Shown: positions 25,012-33,292 of the stretch, in pieces
How positions within the stretch are numbered: the first letter of the stretch is position 1
How the letters are laid out: the number at the start of each line of letters is the position of its first letter
NCBI GenBank assembly: GCA_016707485.1
Contig: JADJHN010000001.1
Location: forward strand, 868,001-932,000
DNA length: 64,000 nt
Direction of reading: 5' to 3'
From: Lysobacterales bacterium
Lineage (GTDB): Bacteria; Pseudomonadota; Gammaproteobacteria; Xanthomonadales; Rhodanobacteraceae
Position numbers and translations under genes: made by a program
Notes under the pieces: generated by a model
Seen by the model: only the letters and a program-made list of their open reading frames with translations
Databases searched by the model: none
What the model was told of the DNA's origin: nothing

Positions 25012-26772
25012 TTGACCGATCTCGCCGCCGATCCACGCCTGCCCGGCAAGCGCCATCTGCGCCAGAGTGCCATGCGCGGTTTCGCCCTGGTCGCCTTCGT
25101 CGCCATGCTGGCCGGCGTGCCGCTGGCGGAAAAGCTCCCGATTGAAAAAGCCTTTGCCCTGGCCATCGTCGGCAGCCTGACCCTGGTTCTGCTGTTTGCC
25201 ACGGCGCGGCTGGCCTTCTCGCTGCTGGTTGCAAGCCTGCTGTTTGGCGCACTGGCCACGGCGAGCATGCTCAAGCTCGAGTTCCTGATGACGCCGGCGC
25301 TGGCACCGGATCTCAAGTATTACTTCAACTGGCAGACCATCGAGGTCATCTACCGCTATCCGGTCCTGATCGGCTTCAGCGGGCTGGTGGTCATCCTCAT
25401 CCCGCTGCTGCTGATCCCGGCCTGGCGCTGGGACAGCGTGCCGGAACGCCTGCGGCTGCGCCATTGGCCGGCGCTCATCCTGCGCGGCTGCGGCTTGCTC
25501 GCCGCGCTGGCGCTGCTCACCGCCAGTCTCATTCCGGCCGGGCCGTTTGCACCTGCGTTCAACAAGCCGATGTGGGCGACGATCACCGATCGCAGCTATG
25601 TGACTGCCTTCATGACCTCGTTCAGCGATACCGAGGCGCACGTGCCGCCGACTCCGGCGCATGTCGATCGATCGATCAAGTGGACGATCAATCAACGGGC
25701 GCCGGTGACGCCGCGGCAGCAACCGGATGTCGTCGCGATACTCGAAGAGAGCACGTTTGACCCGCACATGCTCGATGCCTGCACGGTGCCCCAATGCGAC
25801 CTCGACATGTTCAAGTCCGGGCGCTACACGCGCGCCGGCAGTCCGTTGATCGTGCATACCTTCGGTGGCGGCACCTGGACCAGCGAGTTTGCCCTGGAAA
25901 CCGGCCTCGCCGACGTGTTGTTCGGCAATGCCGGCTTGTATGCGCCCTACAGCCTCGCCCCGCGCGTCGAATACAGCCTGCCACGCGCGTTCAAGGCCGC
26001 CGGTTATCGGGTGATTGCGGTGTACTCGCACAGCGGCGAGTTCCTCAATGCACGCAATGCCTATGCCAACTATGGTTTTGACCAGTTCTACGACGGTACC
26101 GATCATGGCCTTGGCTGGGAAAGCACCGATGCCGACCTGTTCGAGGTGTTCGAGCAGATCTATGCCGACGAGACCAGGGCGCATCCGCAGCAACCGCTGT
26201 TCATCTTCACCCTGACCCTGCACCAGCACGGCCCGCACATGACGCCGCTGGAACAATTGCCGGCACCGTTCGACAAACCCTTGTTTCGCGGCAAGTTCAA
26301 GCCACCCGAGCTGGATGACTGGCTCAACCTCAACCTCGGCAATTACCTGCAACGTGCCGCCTTGTCGAGCCGCATGCTCGAATCGATGCGCGACCTGCTC
26401 TGGAACAGTGGCCGGCCGACCGTGCTGATGCACTTTGGCGATCACCAGCCTTCGTTCGATGGCGCCATGCACGCGATCCCGAAAACCGTGCCCAGGGCTG
26501 CCGGCCAGAATGACAGCCGGGTCACCTACTACCGCCTGCTGACCAGTTTTCCGATGAAGCCGATGAAAACATGGGACGCACTCGACATCACCTATCTCGG
26601 CTCGATGCTGCTGGATGCGGCCGGCGTGCCCAAGGATGCCTTTTACCAGGCCAACAGCCTGCTTCGCGATCGTTGCAAGGGACGCTACCTGACTTGCAAG
26701 GACCGCAACCTGCTCGGCTCGTACCACGACTACATCTTCAACACCCTGAAAGACGTGCGCGATGAGGAATGA
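25012..26772 (+). CDS. LTA synthase/OpgB-like membrane sulfatase-fold transferase
   Basis: The 586-residue protein has about five N-terminal membrane helices (residues 20-190). An alkaline-phosphatase-superfamily catalytic domain follows, with VVAILEESTFDP (metal-binding Glu), HTFGGGTWTSEFALETGL (catalytic Thr in the LtaS-type position), IAVYSHSGEFLNARNAY, FTLTLHQHGPHM and HFGDHQPSFDG (metal-binding Asp/His). Family members move phosphoglycerol or phosphoethanolamine onto envelope glycans; the donor and acceptor here are unknown. The best long start is TTG at 25012; ATG at 25072 is an alternative that removes only 20 polar residues. A CATAAT hexamer near 24955 could be its promoter. It lies between lpxB and rnhB and overlaps rnhB by 11 bases. 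Confidence 0.88.
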   Translation: MTDLAADPRLPGKRHLRQSAMRGFALVAFVAMLAGVPLAEKLPIEKAFALAIVGSLTLVLLFATARLAFSLLVASLLFGALATASMLKLEFLMTPALAPDLKYYFNWQTIEVIYRYPVLIGFSGLVVILIPLLLIPAWRWDSVPERLRLRHWPALILRGCGLLAALALLTASLIPAGPFAPAFNKPMWATITDRSYVTAFMTSFSDTEAHVPPTPAHVDRSIKWTINQRAPVTPRQQPDVVAILEESTFDPHMLDACTVPQCDLDMFKSGRYTRAGSPLIVHTFGGGTWTSEFALETGLADVLFGNAGLYAPYSLAPRVEYSLPRAFKAAGYRVIAVYSHSGEFLNARNAYANYGFDQFYDGTDHGLGWESTDADLFEVFEQIYADETRAHPQQPLFIFTLTLHQHGPHMTPLEQLPAPFDKPLFRGKFKPPELDDWLNLNLGNYLQRAALSSRMLESMRDLLWNSGRPTVLMHFGDHQPSFDGAMHAIPKTVPRAAGQNDSRVTYYRLLTSFPMKPMKTWDALDITYLGSMLLDAAGVPKDAFYQANSLLRDRCKGRYLTCKDRNLLGSYHDYIFNTLKDVRDEE

Positions 26773-27373
26773 TCTGTTCGAGGCCGCGCTGGAGTGCGGC
26801 GAGGATGGACACATCGCCGGTGTCGATGAGGCCGGCCGCGGGCCGCTGGCCGGGCCGGTAGTGGTCGCCGCGGTGATCCTCGACCCGCTGCGCCCGATCG
26901 AGGGCCTTGCCGATTCCAAGGTCTTGAGCGCGGCGCGGCGCGAGCAATTGGCCATCGAAATCCGCTGCCGCGTGCTGGCCTTCGCGATCTGCGTGGTCGA
27001 GGCCGACGAAATCGATCGACTGAACATCCTCGGCGCGACGCTGGCCGGCATGTCGCGTGCCGTGGCGGCTCTGGCAATCCGGCCGGCGCTGGCCTTGATC
27101 GATGGCAACCGCGTGCCCAAGGACCTGCCCTGCCGCGGCCAGGCGATCGTGCGCGGCGATGCCAGCGAAGCGGCGATCAGCGCCGCCTCGATCCTCGCCA
27201 AGACCGAACGCGACCACATCATGTGCGCGCTCGATCTGATCCACCCCGGCTACGGTTTCCACAAGCACAAGGGCTACCCGACGGCCGAGCATTTCGAGTC
27301 GTTGCGACGCCTCGGCCCATGCCCGCAACACCGTCGCAGCTTTGCCCCCGTGCGCACCTGCCTGGCCGACTGA
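26762..27373 (+). CDS. rnhB: Ribonuclease HII
   Basis: RNase HII removes ribonucleotides misincorporated in DNA and RNA primers. The 203-residue protein has IAGVDEAGRGPLAGPVVVAA (catalytic Asp-Glu), LADSKVLSAARREQL, ALIDGNRVP and AAISAASILAKTERDHIM, then HKGYPTAEH. The start at 26762 overlaps the previous gene by 11 bases. It precedes dnaE, a common pairing with lpxB in gammaproteobacteria. Confidence 0.97.
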   Translation: MRNDLFEAALECGEDGHIAGVDEAGRGPLAGPVVVAAVILDPLRPIEGLADSKVLSAARREQLAIEIRCRVLAFAICVVEADEIDRLNILGATLAGMSRAVAALAIRPALALIDGNRVPKDLPCRGQAIVRGDASEAAISAASILAKTERDHIMCALDLIHPGYGFHKHKGYPTAEHFESLRRLGPCPQHRRSFAPVRTCLAD

Positions 27374-27401
27374 CACCCACATCCGGCGGCGTCGCACAAG
27401 C

Positions 27402-27430
27402 TTGTCCGCTCCGGGCCACACCGCTACCCT
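27402..27430 (+). promoter_or_regulatory. Candidate sigma-70 promoter for dnaE
   Basis: TTGTCC (27402-27407), a 17-base spacer and TACCCT (27425-27430) lie in the 83-bp gap before the dnaE ATG at 27457. The spacing is ideal but the -10 is only moderate. Confidence 0.35.
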
Positions 27431-27456
27431 GTCCGTTCCTCACGTTTGTTGCCGCC

Positions 27457-30400
27457 ATGCCTGCGGATTTCATTCATCTGCACGTCCACAGCGAGTTTTC
27501 GCTGGTCGACTCGACGATCCGCATCGATCGCCTCGTGGCTGCGTGCGCGCAAGCCGGCATGCCCGCCGTGGCACTGACTGATCAGGTCAACCTGTTTGCC
27601 CTGGTCAAGTTCTACACGGCGGCGGAAAAAGCCGGCATCAAGCCGATTGCCGGCTGCGATATCTGGATTGCCGATCCGGCCGATCGCGGCAAGCCGCATC
27701 GGCTGACCTTGCTGTGCCAGGATCTCGAGGGCTACCGCAATCTCTCGCGCCTGGTTTCACGCGCCTGGGCGGAGGGTCGTCACGGCGATTTCGCGCTGAT
27801 CGAAGCGGATTGGTTGTTTGCGGCGAATCGCGGCCTGATCGTGCTGGCCGGGCGCGAGAGCGATGTCGGCGCCATGCTGCTCGGAGGTCGCGAGGAGCTT
27901 GCCCGCGCCCGCATGGGCGAGTGGATGCGGCATTTCCCGGATCGCTACTATTTCGAGCTGGTGCGCACGCAGCGCGCGGACGAGGAAGCCTTCATCGCGG
28001 CGGCGGTCGACCTCGCCATTGACCTTGATCTGCCGGCCATCGCCAGCAACGACGTGCGCTTTCTCGATCGCGAGGATTTCGAGGCCCACGAAGCGCGCGT
28101 ATGCATCCACGAGGGTCGCGTGCTGGCGGACCCGAAACGCCCGCGCCCTTATTCCGCCGAGCAATACCTGAAATCGCCGGCGCAGATGATCGAGTTGTTT
28201 GCCGACCTGCCCCAGGCAATCGAAAACACGGTCGAACTGGCCCGGCGCTGCAATCTCGAATTGAGCTTCGGCACCTATTACCTGCCGGAATTCCCGATAC
28301 CGCACGGTTTCACCCTGGATTCTTGGACGCGCACGCAAGCGCGCAACGGCCTCGCCGCACGCCTGGCCCGACAATCGCCCGCAGCGGGTTTCAGCGTCGA
28401 GGATTATCAAAGCCGCCTGGAAACCGAGGTCGACGTGATCGTCGCCATGGGGTTCCCGGGCTACTTCCTGATCGTCGCCGACTTCATCAACTGGGCCAAG
28501 GATCACGACATCCCGGTCGGCCCCGGGCGCGGTTCGGGTGCCGGATCGGTGGTCGCCTGGGCACTCGGCATCACCGATATCGATCCGCTGCGCTACGGCT
28601 TGCTGTTCGAGCGCTTCCTCAATCCCGAACGCGTGTCGATGCCCGATTTCGACATCGATTTCTGCATGGACAAGCGCGATCAGGTGATCGACTACGTCGC
28701 CGCGAAATACGGCCGCGACCATGTCAGCCAGATCATCACCTTCGGCACCATGGCAGCCAAGGCCGTGCTGCGTGATTGTGGCCGCGTGCTCGGCATGCCC
28801 TACGGCCAGGTCGATCGCATTGCCAAGCTGATCCCGATGCGCCCGCTCGACATGAGCCTCGAAGATGCGCTCGGGCGCAGCGAGAAATCAAGAAAGGAAC
28901 CCGAGCGCATCGTCGCCGAGTTCCGCAGCGAGTACGAAAGCGAAGACGCCGTGCGCGAGCTGGTCGATCTCGCCCTCAAACTCGAGAACCTGACCCGCAA
29001 TGCCGGCAAGCATGCCGGTGGCGTGGTCATCGCGCCGGGGCCGCTGACCGACTACGCGCCGGTCTACAGTGAAGCCGGCGGCGAAGGTGCGGTCACCCAG
29101 TTCGACAAGGACGATGTGGAAAAGGTCGGCCTGGTCAAGTTCGACTTCCTCGGCCTGCGCACGTTGACCATCATCGACTGGGCGGTCAAGGCGATCAATC
29201 TCAAGAGCCGGGATTCGGGATTGGCGATGACCAGCCGTTCGGCTGTTGAAAACGGCGATTCGGAGAAAGCAGCCACGGGCGGCTTGGATATTTCGACGAT
29301 TCCGCTGGACGACCCGGCAGTGTTTGCCTTGTTCAAGCGCGCGCAGACGGTGGCGATCTTCCAGTTCGAATCGCGCGGCATGCAGCGGGCGCTCAACGAC
29401 GCGCGTCCCGACCGCTTCGAGGATCTGATCGCCCTCGGTGCCTTGTACCGTCCCGGCCCGATGGACCTGATTCCGAACTTCTGCGCACGCAAACTCGGCC
29501 GCGAACCGATCGAATATCCCGATCCGCGCGTGGAGCCGATCCTGAAAGAGACCTACGGCATCATGGTCTATCAGGAACAGGTCATGCAGATGGCGCAGAT
29601 CGTCGGTGGCTATACCTTCGGTGCTGCCGACCTGCTGCGTCGCGCGATGGGCAAGAAGAAGGTCGAGGAAATGGCGAAGCACCGTGCCATTTTCCGCGAA
29701 GGCGCGGCGCGCAACGGCGTCAACGAAGCCAAGGCCGACGCCGTATTCGACCTGATGGAGAAATTTGCCGGCTACGGTTTCAACAAGTCGCATGCGGCCG
29801 CCTATGCGCTGGTGTCGTATCAGACCGCGTGGTTGAAGACCCACTATCCGGCCGAGTTCATGGCGGCGGTGCTTTCAGCGGACATGGACAACACCGACAA
29901 GGTGGTCAATCTGCTTGGCGAGGCGCGCGCGCTGGGCTTGACCGTGATGCCGCCCGACATCAATGCGTCGGGGCACAAGTTCCATGCGCTCGATGCGGAC
30001 AAGGCCGCTGCCGCATCGAAAACCATCCGCTACGGCCTCGGCGCACTCAAGGGCGTCGGCGAAGGTGCGATCGAGAATGTCGTGCACGCCCGTGAGCGCG
30101 GCGGCGCATTCAGGGATCTCGCCGATTTCTGCACGCGCGTGGATGCGCAAAAGGTCAACAAGCGCACGCTGGAAGCGCTGATCCAGTCCGGCTCGATGGA
30201 TGCACTGGCAGTCAATCGCGCCAGCTTGATGGCGCAGTTGCCCGAGGCCATGCGCGCAGCCGAGCAACAGGCGCGCAATGCCCAGGCCGGCCAGAACGAC
30301 ATGTTCGGCGCCGCCAGCCCGGCCGCGGTATCGATCAAGCTGGTCGAAGTCGAGGACTGGCCAGCCGCCCAGCGCCTGGCCGGCGAGCGCGACACCCTCG

Positions 30401-31023
30401 GCCACTATCTTTCCGGACACCCGACCGACGCCTGGCGCGAGCTGTTCGCACGCGTGGTGACCTGCCCGATCGGTGAGCTGGAAAAACATCACAAGCCGCA
30501 GGAAGGACGCAGCCGCTTTGGTGGCGGCCAGTCCTTCACCTTGGCCGGAGCGGTTCTCGGCCTGCGCAAGCAGGGCGATTCGCGCGCCTTTGTCCAGGTC
30601 GAGGACTGGTCGGGTCGCTTCGAGGCCGTGCTCTACCGCGAGGCCTGGAGTGACTATGCCGCCCTGTTGAGCCGCGATGCCATCCTGGTCTTCGAAGGCT
30701 CGTTGTCGATCGATGATTTCTCCGGCAATTACCAGTTGCGCACGCAGCGCGTCAGCACCATTGAATCGGCCTGCGAAAGCCGCGCCCGCGTGCTGCGCCT
30801 GCGCGTCAACGGCATTGGCGGTGATTTCGCCACGCGCCTCTACGCCGTGCTCGAAACGTGTCGTGGCGGCAGCACGACAGTGCGCATTGCCTTCAGCAAC
30901 TCCAGTGGCCGTGGCGAGATCGAGCTGGGTCCTGAATGGACGGTGCGGGCGAGCCCGGCTCTCGCCCGGACCCTTGCCGCGCTTGATGGAGTCCTCGATG
31001 CCGAATTCGTCTACGGCGCTTGA
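27457..31023 (+). CDS. dnaE: DNA polymerase III subunit alpha with in-frame repeat insertion
   Basis: DnaE is the replicative C-family polymerase. The 1188-residue product has the N-terminal PHP domain (IHLHVHSEFSLVDS), the palm with GPGRGSGAGSVVAWALGI and the catalytic MPDFDIDFCMDKRD. Fingers and tandem helix-hairpin-helix region follow (IRYGLGALKGVGEGAIENVV), then a C-terminal OB-fold (FTLAGAVLGLRKQGD). The ATG at 27457 begins the PHP domain; upstream in-frame sequence is not homologous. Residues about 583-603 (KSRDSGLAMTSRSAVENGDS) come from a dispersed repeat and replace a short loop between the TIIDWAVKAIN and LDISTIPLDDP blocks of the palm/thumb region. Confidence 0.97.
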   Translation: MPADFIHLHVHSEFSLVDSTIRIDRLVAACAQAGMPAVALTDQVNLFALVKFYTAAEKAGIKPIAGCDIWIADPADRGKPHRLTLLCQDLEGYRNLSRLVSRAWAEGRHGDFALIEADWLFAANRGLIVLAGRESDVGAMLLGGREELARARMGEWMRHFPDRYYFELVRTQRADEEAFIAAAVDLAIDLDLPAIASNDVRFLDREDFEAHEARVCIHEGRVLADPKRPRPYSAEQYLKSPAQMIELFADLPQAIENTVELARRCNLELSFGTYYLPEFPIPHGFTLDSWTRTQARNGLAARLARQSPAAGFSVEDYQSRLETEVDVIVAMGFPGYFLIVADFINWAKDHDIPVGPGRGSGAGSVVAWALGITDIDPLRYGLLFERFLNPERVSMPDFDIDFCMDKRDQVIDYVAAKYGRDHVSQIITFGTMAAKAVLRDCGRVLGMPYGQVDRIAKLIPMRPLDMSLEDALGRSEKSRKEPERIVAEFRSEYESEDAVRELVDLALKLENLTRNAGKHAGGVVIAPGPLTDYAPVYSEAGGEGAVTQFDKDDVEKVGLVKFDFLGLRTLTIIDWAVKAINLKSRDSGLAMTSRSAVENGDSEKAATGGLDISTIPLDDPAVFALFKRAQTVAIFQFESRGMQRALNDARPDRFEDLIALGALYRPGPMDLIPNFCARKLGREPIEYPDPRVEPILKETYGIMVYQEQVMQMAQIVGGYTFGAADLLRRAMGKKKVEEMAKHRAIFREGAARNGVNEAKADAVFDLMEKFAGYGFNKSHAAAYALVSYQTAWLKTHYPAEFMAAVLSADMDNTDKVVNLLGEARALGLTVMPPDINASGHKFHALDADKAAAASKTIRYGLGALKGVGEGAIENVVHARERGGAFRDLADFCTRVDAQKVNKRTLEALIQSGSMDALAVNRASLMAQLPEAMRAAEQQARNAQAGQNDMFGAASPAAVSIKLVEVEDWPAAQRLAGERDTLGHYLSGHPTDAWRELFARVVTCPIGELEKHHKPQEGRSRFGGGQSFTLAGAVLGLRKQGDSRAFVQVEDWSGRFEAVLYREAWSDYAALLSRDAILVFEGSLSIDDFSGNYQLRTQRVSTIESACESRARVLRLRVNGIGGDFATRLYAVLETCRGGSTTVRIAFSNSSGRGEIELGPEWTVRASPALARTLAALDGVLDAEFVYGA
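29203..29265 (+). repeat. Dispersed palindromic element, copy B (inside dnaE)
   Basis: AAGAGCCGGGATTCGGGATT, GGCGATGACCAGCCGTTCGG, CTGTTGAAAACGGCGATTCGG is the reverse complement of 23686-23747 near the lpxB start, with one extra CGGGATT unit and a few substitutions. It contains the same CAGCC-N4-GGCTG hairpin. The dnaE frame stays open through it. Confidence 0.8.
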
Positions 31024-31052
31024 TCCGGCCTGCCACGCGGCATGTGACCGGC

Positions 31053-31058
31053 TATACT
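31053..31058 (+). promoter_or_regulatory. Candidate -10 (TATACT) for accA
   Basis: TATACT lies 28 bases before the accA ATG within GGCTATACTTCC. The -35 region is weak. Confidence 0.4.
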
Positions 31059-31086
31059 TCCGATCTTCTGATTCAAACATCGTTGA

Positions 31087-32046
31087 ATGAACCCCAACTT
31101 CCTCGAATTCGAAGCACCGCTCGGCGAACTTGAAGCCAGGATCCAGGAGCTGCGCCATGCCAGCCACGGACAGGCTTTCAATATCGAGGACGAGATCGGC
31201 AAGCTGCAGGACAAGCTGAAGACGCGCACGGCGGAAATCTTCCGCAGCCTGACGCCATGGCAGGTCGCCCAGCTCGCACGACATCCGGCGCGGCCGTTCA
31301 CGCTCGACTACATCAAGGTCATGTGCGAGGAGTTCCACGAGCTGGCCGGCGACCGTGCCTATGCCGAGGATGCCGCCATTGTCGGCGGACTTGCCCGCAT
31401 CAATGGCCGCGGCGTGGTCATCATCGGTCACCAGAAAGGCCGCGACACCAAGACCAAGATCCGCCGCAATTTCGGCATGCCGCGTCCTGAAGGCTATCGC
31501 AAGGCATTGCGCCTGATGAAACTGGCCGAACGGTTCAAGCTGCCCCTGCTGACCTTCATCGACACACCCGGCGCCTATCCCGGCGTCGGCGCCGAGGAGC
31601 GCGGTCAGTCCGAAGCAATTGCGCGCAACCTGATCGAGATGGCTGAACTGAAGATTCCGATCCTGTGTACGGTGATCGGCGAAGGCGGTTCGGGTGGCGC
31701 ACTGGCCATTGGCGTCGGCGATCGCATCAACATGCTGCAGTATTCGACCTACTCGGTGATTTCCCCGGAAGGCTGTGCGTCGATCCTCTGGAAGACCGCC
31801 GAGAAAGCCAAGGACGCCGCTGCCGAACTCGGCATCACCGCCAGCCGGCTGCTCGAACTCGGTCTCATCGACAAGGTCATCCGCGAGCCGCTCGGTGGTG
31901 CCCACCGCAACCCGCAATCGATGGCGGTGCGCCTCAAGGCCGTCCTTCTCAACCAGTTGGAAACACTCGACAAACTCGAGATTCCAAGCCTGCTCGAACA
32001 ACGCTACCAGCGCCTGCGCGGCCACGGCGCATACAAATCCAGCTGA
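31087..32046 (+). CDS. accA: Acetyl-CoA carboxylase carboxyltransferase subunit alpha
   Basis: AccA with AccD moves carboxyl from biotin to acetyl-CoA, giving malonyl-CoA for fatty acids. The 319-residue protein has the N-terminal helix MNPNFLEFEAPLGELEARI, FTLDYIKVMCEEFHELAGDR, GHQKGRDTKTKIRRNFGMP, TFIDTPGAYPGVGAEERGQS and GEGGSGGALAIGVGD. Length and motifs are standard. It ends the plus-strand super-cluster and converges on the DUF4097 gene with a hairpin between them. Confidence 0.98.
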   Translation: MNPNFLEFEAPLGELEARIQELRHASHGQAFNIEDEIGKLQDKLKTRTAEIFRSLTPWQVAQLARHPARPFTLDYIKVMCEEFHELAGDRAYAEDAAIVGGLARINGRGVVIIGHQKGRDTKTKIRRNFGMPRPEGYRKALRLMKLAERFKLPLLTFIDTPGAYPGVGAEERGQSEAIARNLIEMAELKIPILCTVIGEGGSGGALAIGVGDRINMLQYSTYSVISPEGCASILWKTAEKAKDAAAELGITASRLLELGLIDKVIREPLGGAHRNPQSMAVRLKAVLLNQLETLDKLEIPSLLEQRYQRLRGHGAYKSS

Positions 32047-32067
32047 CGCTGCGCCTGTACGCAGCGT
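32046..32067. terminator. Hairpin between convergent accA and DUF4097 gene
   Basis: ACGCTGCG (32046-32053) and CGCAGCGT (32060-32067) form a perfect 8-bp stem with a 6-base loop. It fills the 34-bp gap between two convergent genes. There is no U-tract on either strand, so strong intrinsic termination is uncertain. Confidence 0.5.
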
Positions 32068-32080
32068 CCGGCAACGCCGA

Positions 32081-32908
32081 TCAATCCGATTCGGGCACGT
32101 CGACCTTGCCGCCGACGTTGCGGTGGTTGATGTCGCTGCTGCCGGCGGACTTGACCGTCAGGTTGCCGCGCACATCCTCGACGCTGACATCACCCGATCC
32201 TATCGAATCGATGCCGACATCACCGCCGACTTCGGAGAAATCCAGATCCCCGGAACCGACCTGATCGACCTGGATGCTGCCGGCGACCTTGCGCAAATCG
32301 AGATCGCCCGAACCCACATCGCCGACTTCGACATCGCCACGGATATCCCGCAGGTTGAAGTCGCCCGATCCCGTCGAACGCAGGTGCAGACGGCCGAGGC
32401 CTGATCCTTCGACATCGCCCGAACCCGTTTCCACCGTCAATTCCCCGGCAATATCCGTGACGTCCAGATCACCCGAGCCGGCCGTGTAGTCGAGACTCGA
32501 CAGCTCACGCGCATCGACATCGCCGGAACCGCTGTTGACCTCCAGCGGAAGATCCCGGGGCACGCGGATTTCAAGCTCCAGGTAGGCATAGCTCGAACCA
32601 AACAGGGAGAGCGACCAGCTGTCGTTGTTGCGCTCGGTTTCAATGACCAGTCGATCACCATCGCGACGCTGTTCAACGGTGAGCCGTTCGAGATCGCCCG
32701 CGTTCGAAGCACAAGCCCGTGCCTGTACTTCGATGCGCGCAAGCCCGTCGACGCCGCGCACTTTCATGTCGGTCGATCCCAGCTTGACGGCCAGGGTCTT
32801 GATGTCGGCCCGCTCGACATTGAAGGAGCGATCGGCGTGATGGGCACAATCCACCGCGAATGCGGCGGTCGAGGAAAGAATCAAGGCTGCGACGACGAGC
32901 AGGCGCAT
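32081..32908 (-). CDS. Secreted DUF4097-type GSGD-repeat protein
   Basis: The 275-residue protein begins with a signal peptide (MRLLVVAALILSSTAAFAVD). A short globular part includes RIEVQARACASNAGDLERL. From about residue 125 eight near-identical units of 19-20 residues follow, each carrying a GSGD core (SGSGDVDA, AGSGDLDV, TGSGDVEG, TGSGDFNL, VGSGDLDL, VGSGDLDF, IGSGDVSV and a last AGSSDINH). This is the DUF4097 / GIN-type beta-helix seen in periplasmic and anti-sigma-linked proteins. The regular Asp positions suggest a stacked, possibly cation-binding face. The function is not known. It is a single gene, convergent with accA. Confidence 0.85.
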   Translation of the reverse strand: MRLLVVAALILSSTAAFAVDCAHHADRSFNVERADIKTLAVKLGSTDMKVRGVDGLARIEVQARACASNAGDLERLTVEQRRDGDRLVIETERNNDSWSLSLFGSSYAYLELEIRVPRDLPLEVNSGSGDVDARELSSLDYTAGSGDLDVTDIAGELTVETGSGDVEGSGLGRLHLRSTGSGDFNLRDIRGDVEVGDVGSGDLDLRKVAGSIQVDQVGSGDLDFSEVGGDVGIDSIGSGDVSVEDVRGNLTVKSAGSSDINHRNVGGKVDVPESD

Positions 32909-33013
32909 GGGGAAACTCCGTTGAAGGGACGGGGCATTGGATACGCCGAAAGCGAAAAGGGTTTAAGGCATGCGCACTGCCTCAACCCAGGAAGCACGAA
33001 AAAATTCAAGCTC

Positions 33014-33054
33014 TTCTCCCCTCGGGGGAGAAGGTGGCGCGCCGCGCCGGATGA
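33014..33054. repeat. 41-bp hairpin repeat, copy 1
   Basis: TTCTCCCCTCGGGGGAGAA, then GGTGGCGCGCCGCGCCGGATGA. The first part can pair as TTCTCCCC/GGGGAGAA, and the second holds a GGCGCG-rich palindrome. It matches copy 2 at 33136-33176 with three differences. Such blocks are typical of extragenic repeats in Lysobacterales. Confidence 0.75.
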
Positions 33055-33135
33055 CTACTGCATGGATGCAGGAGGTATAGCAACGCATCAGTTGCCGAGG
33101 AGACTGCCGCGTAGCTGCGCCTATCAACCATTCTC

Positions 33136-33176
33136 TTCTCCCCTTGCGGGAGAAGGTGGCGCGCAGCGCCGGATGA
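33136..33176. repeat. 41-bp hairpin repeat, copy 2
   Basis: TTCTCCCCTTGCGGGAGAA, then GGTGGCGCGCAGCGCCGGATGA, the same orientation as copy 1. Each copy is followed by a CGTAGCTGCG-[C/G]-CTATC block (33110-33125 and 33188-33203), so the whole 33014-33203 stretch is an imperfect tandem duplication. No gene lies in the 384-bp gap 32909-33292. Confidence 0.75.
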
Positions 33177-33292
33177 GGGGAACGCAGCGTAGCTGCGGCT
33201 ATCCGCGCCGATGGATCTGTCTCCGCAACCCTAACCCGCAGCCGGGAGCAAGCATGGCGGTGCCGAATCAGCTCGAATCCACGCCATTCGGG

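Noticed and set aside
33014..33176. CRISPR or integrase att repeats
   Set aside because: Only two 41-bp hairpin copies and no spacer pattern; no integrase or tRNA gene nearby.
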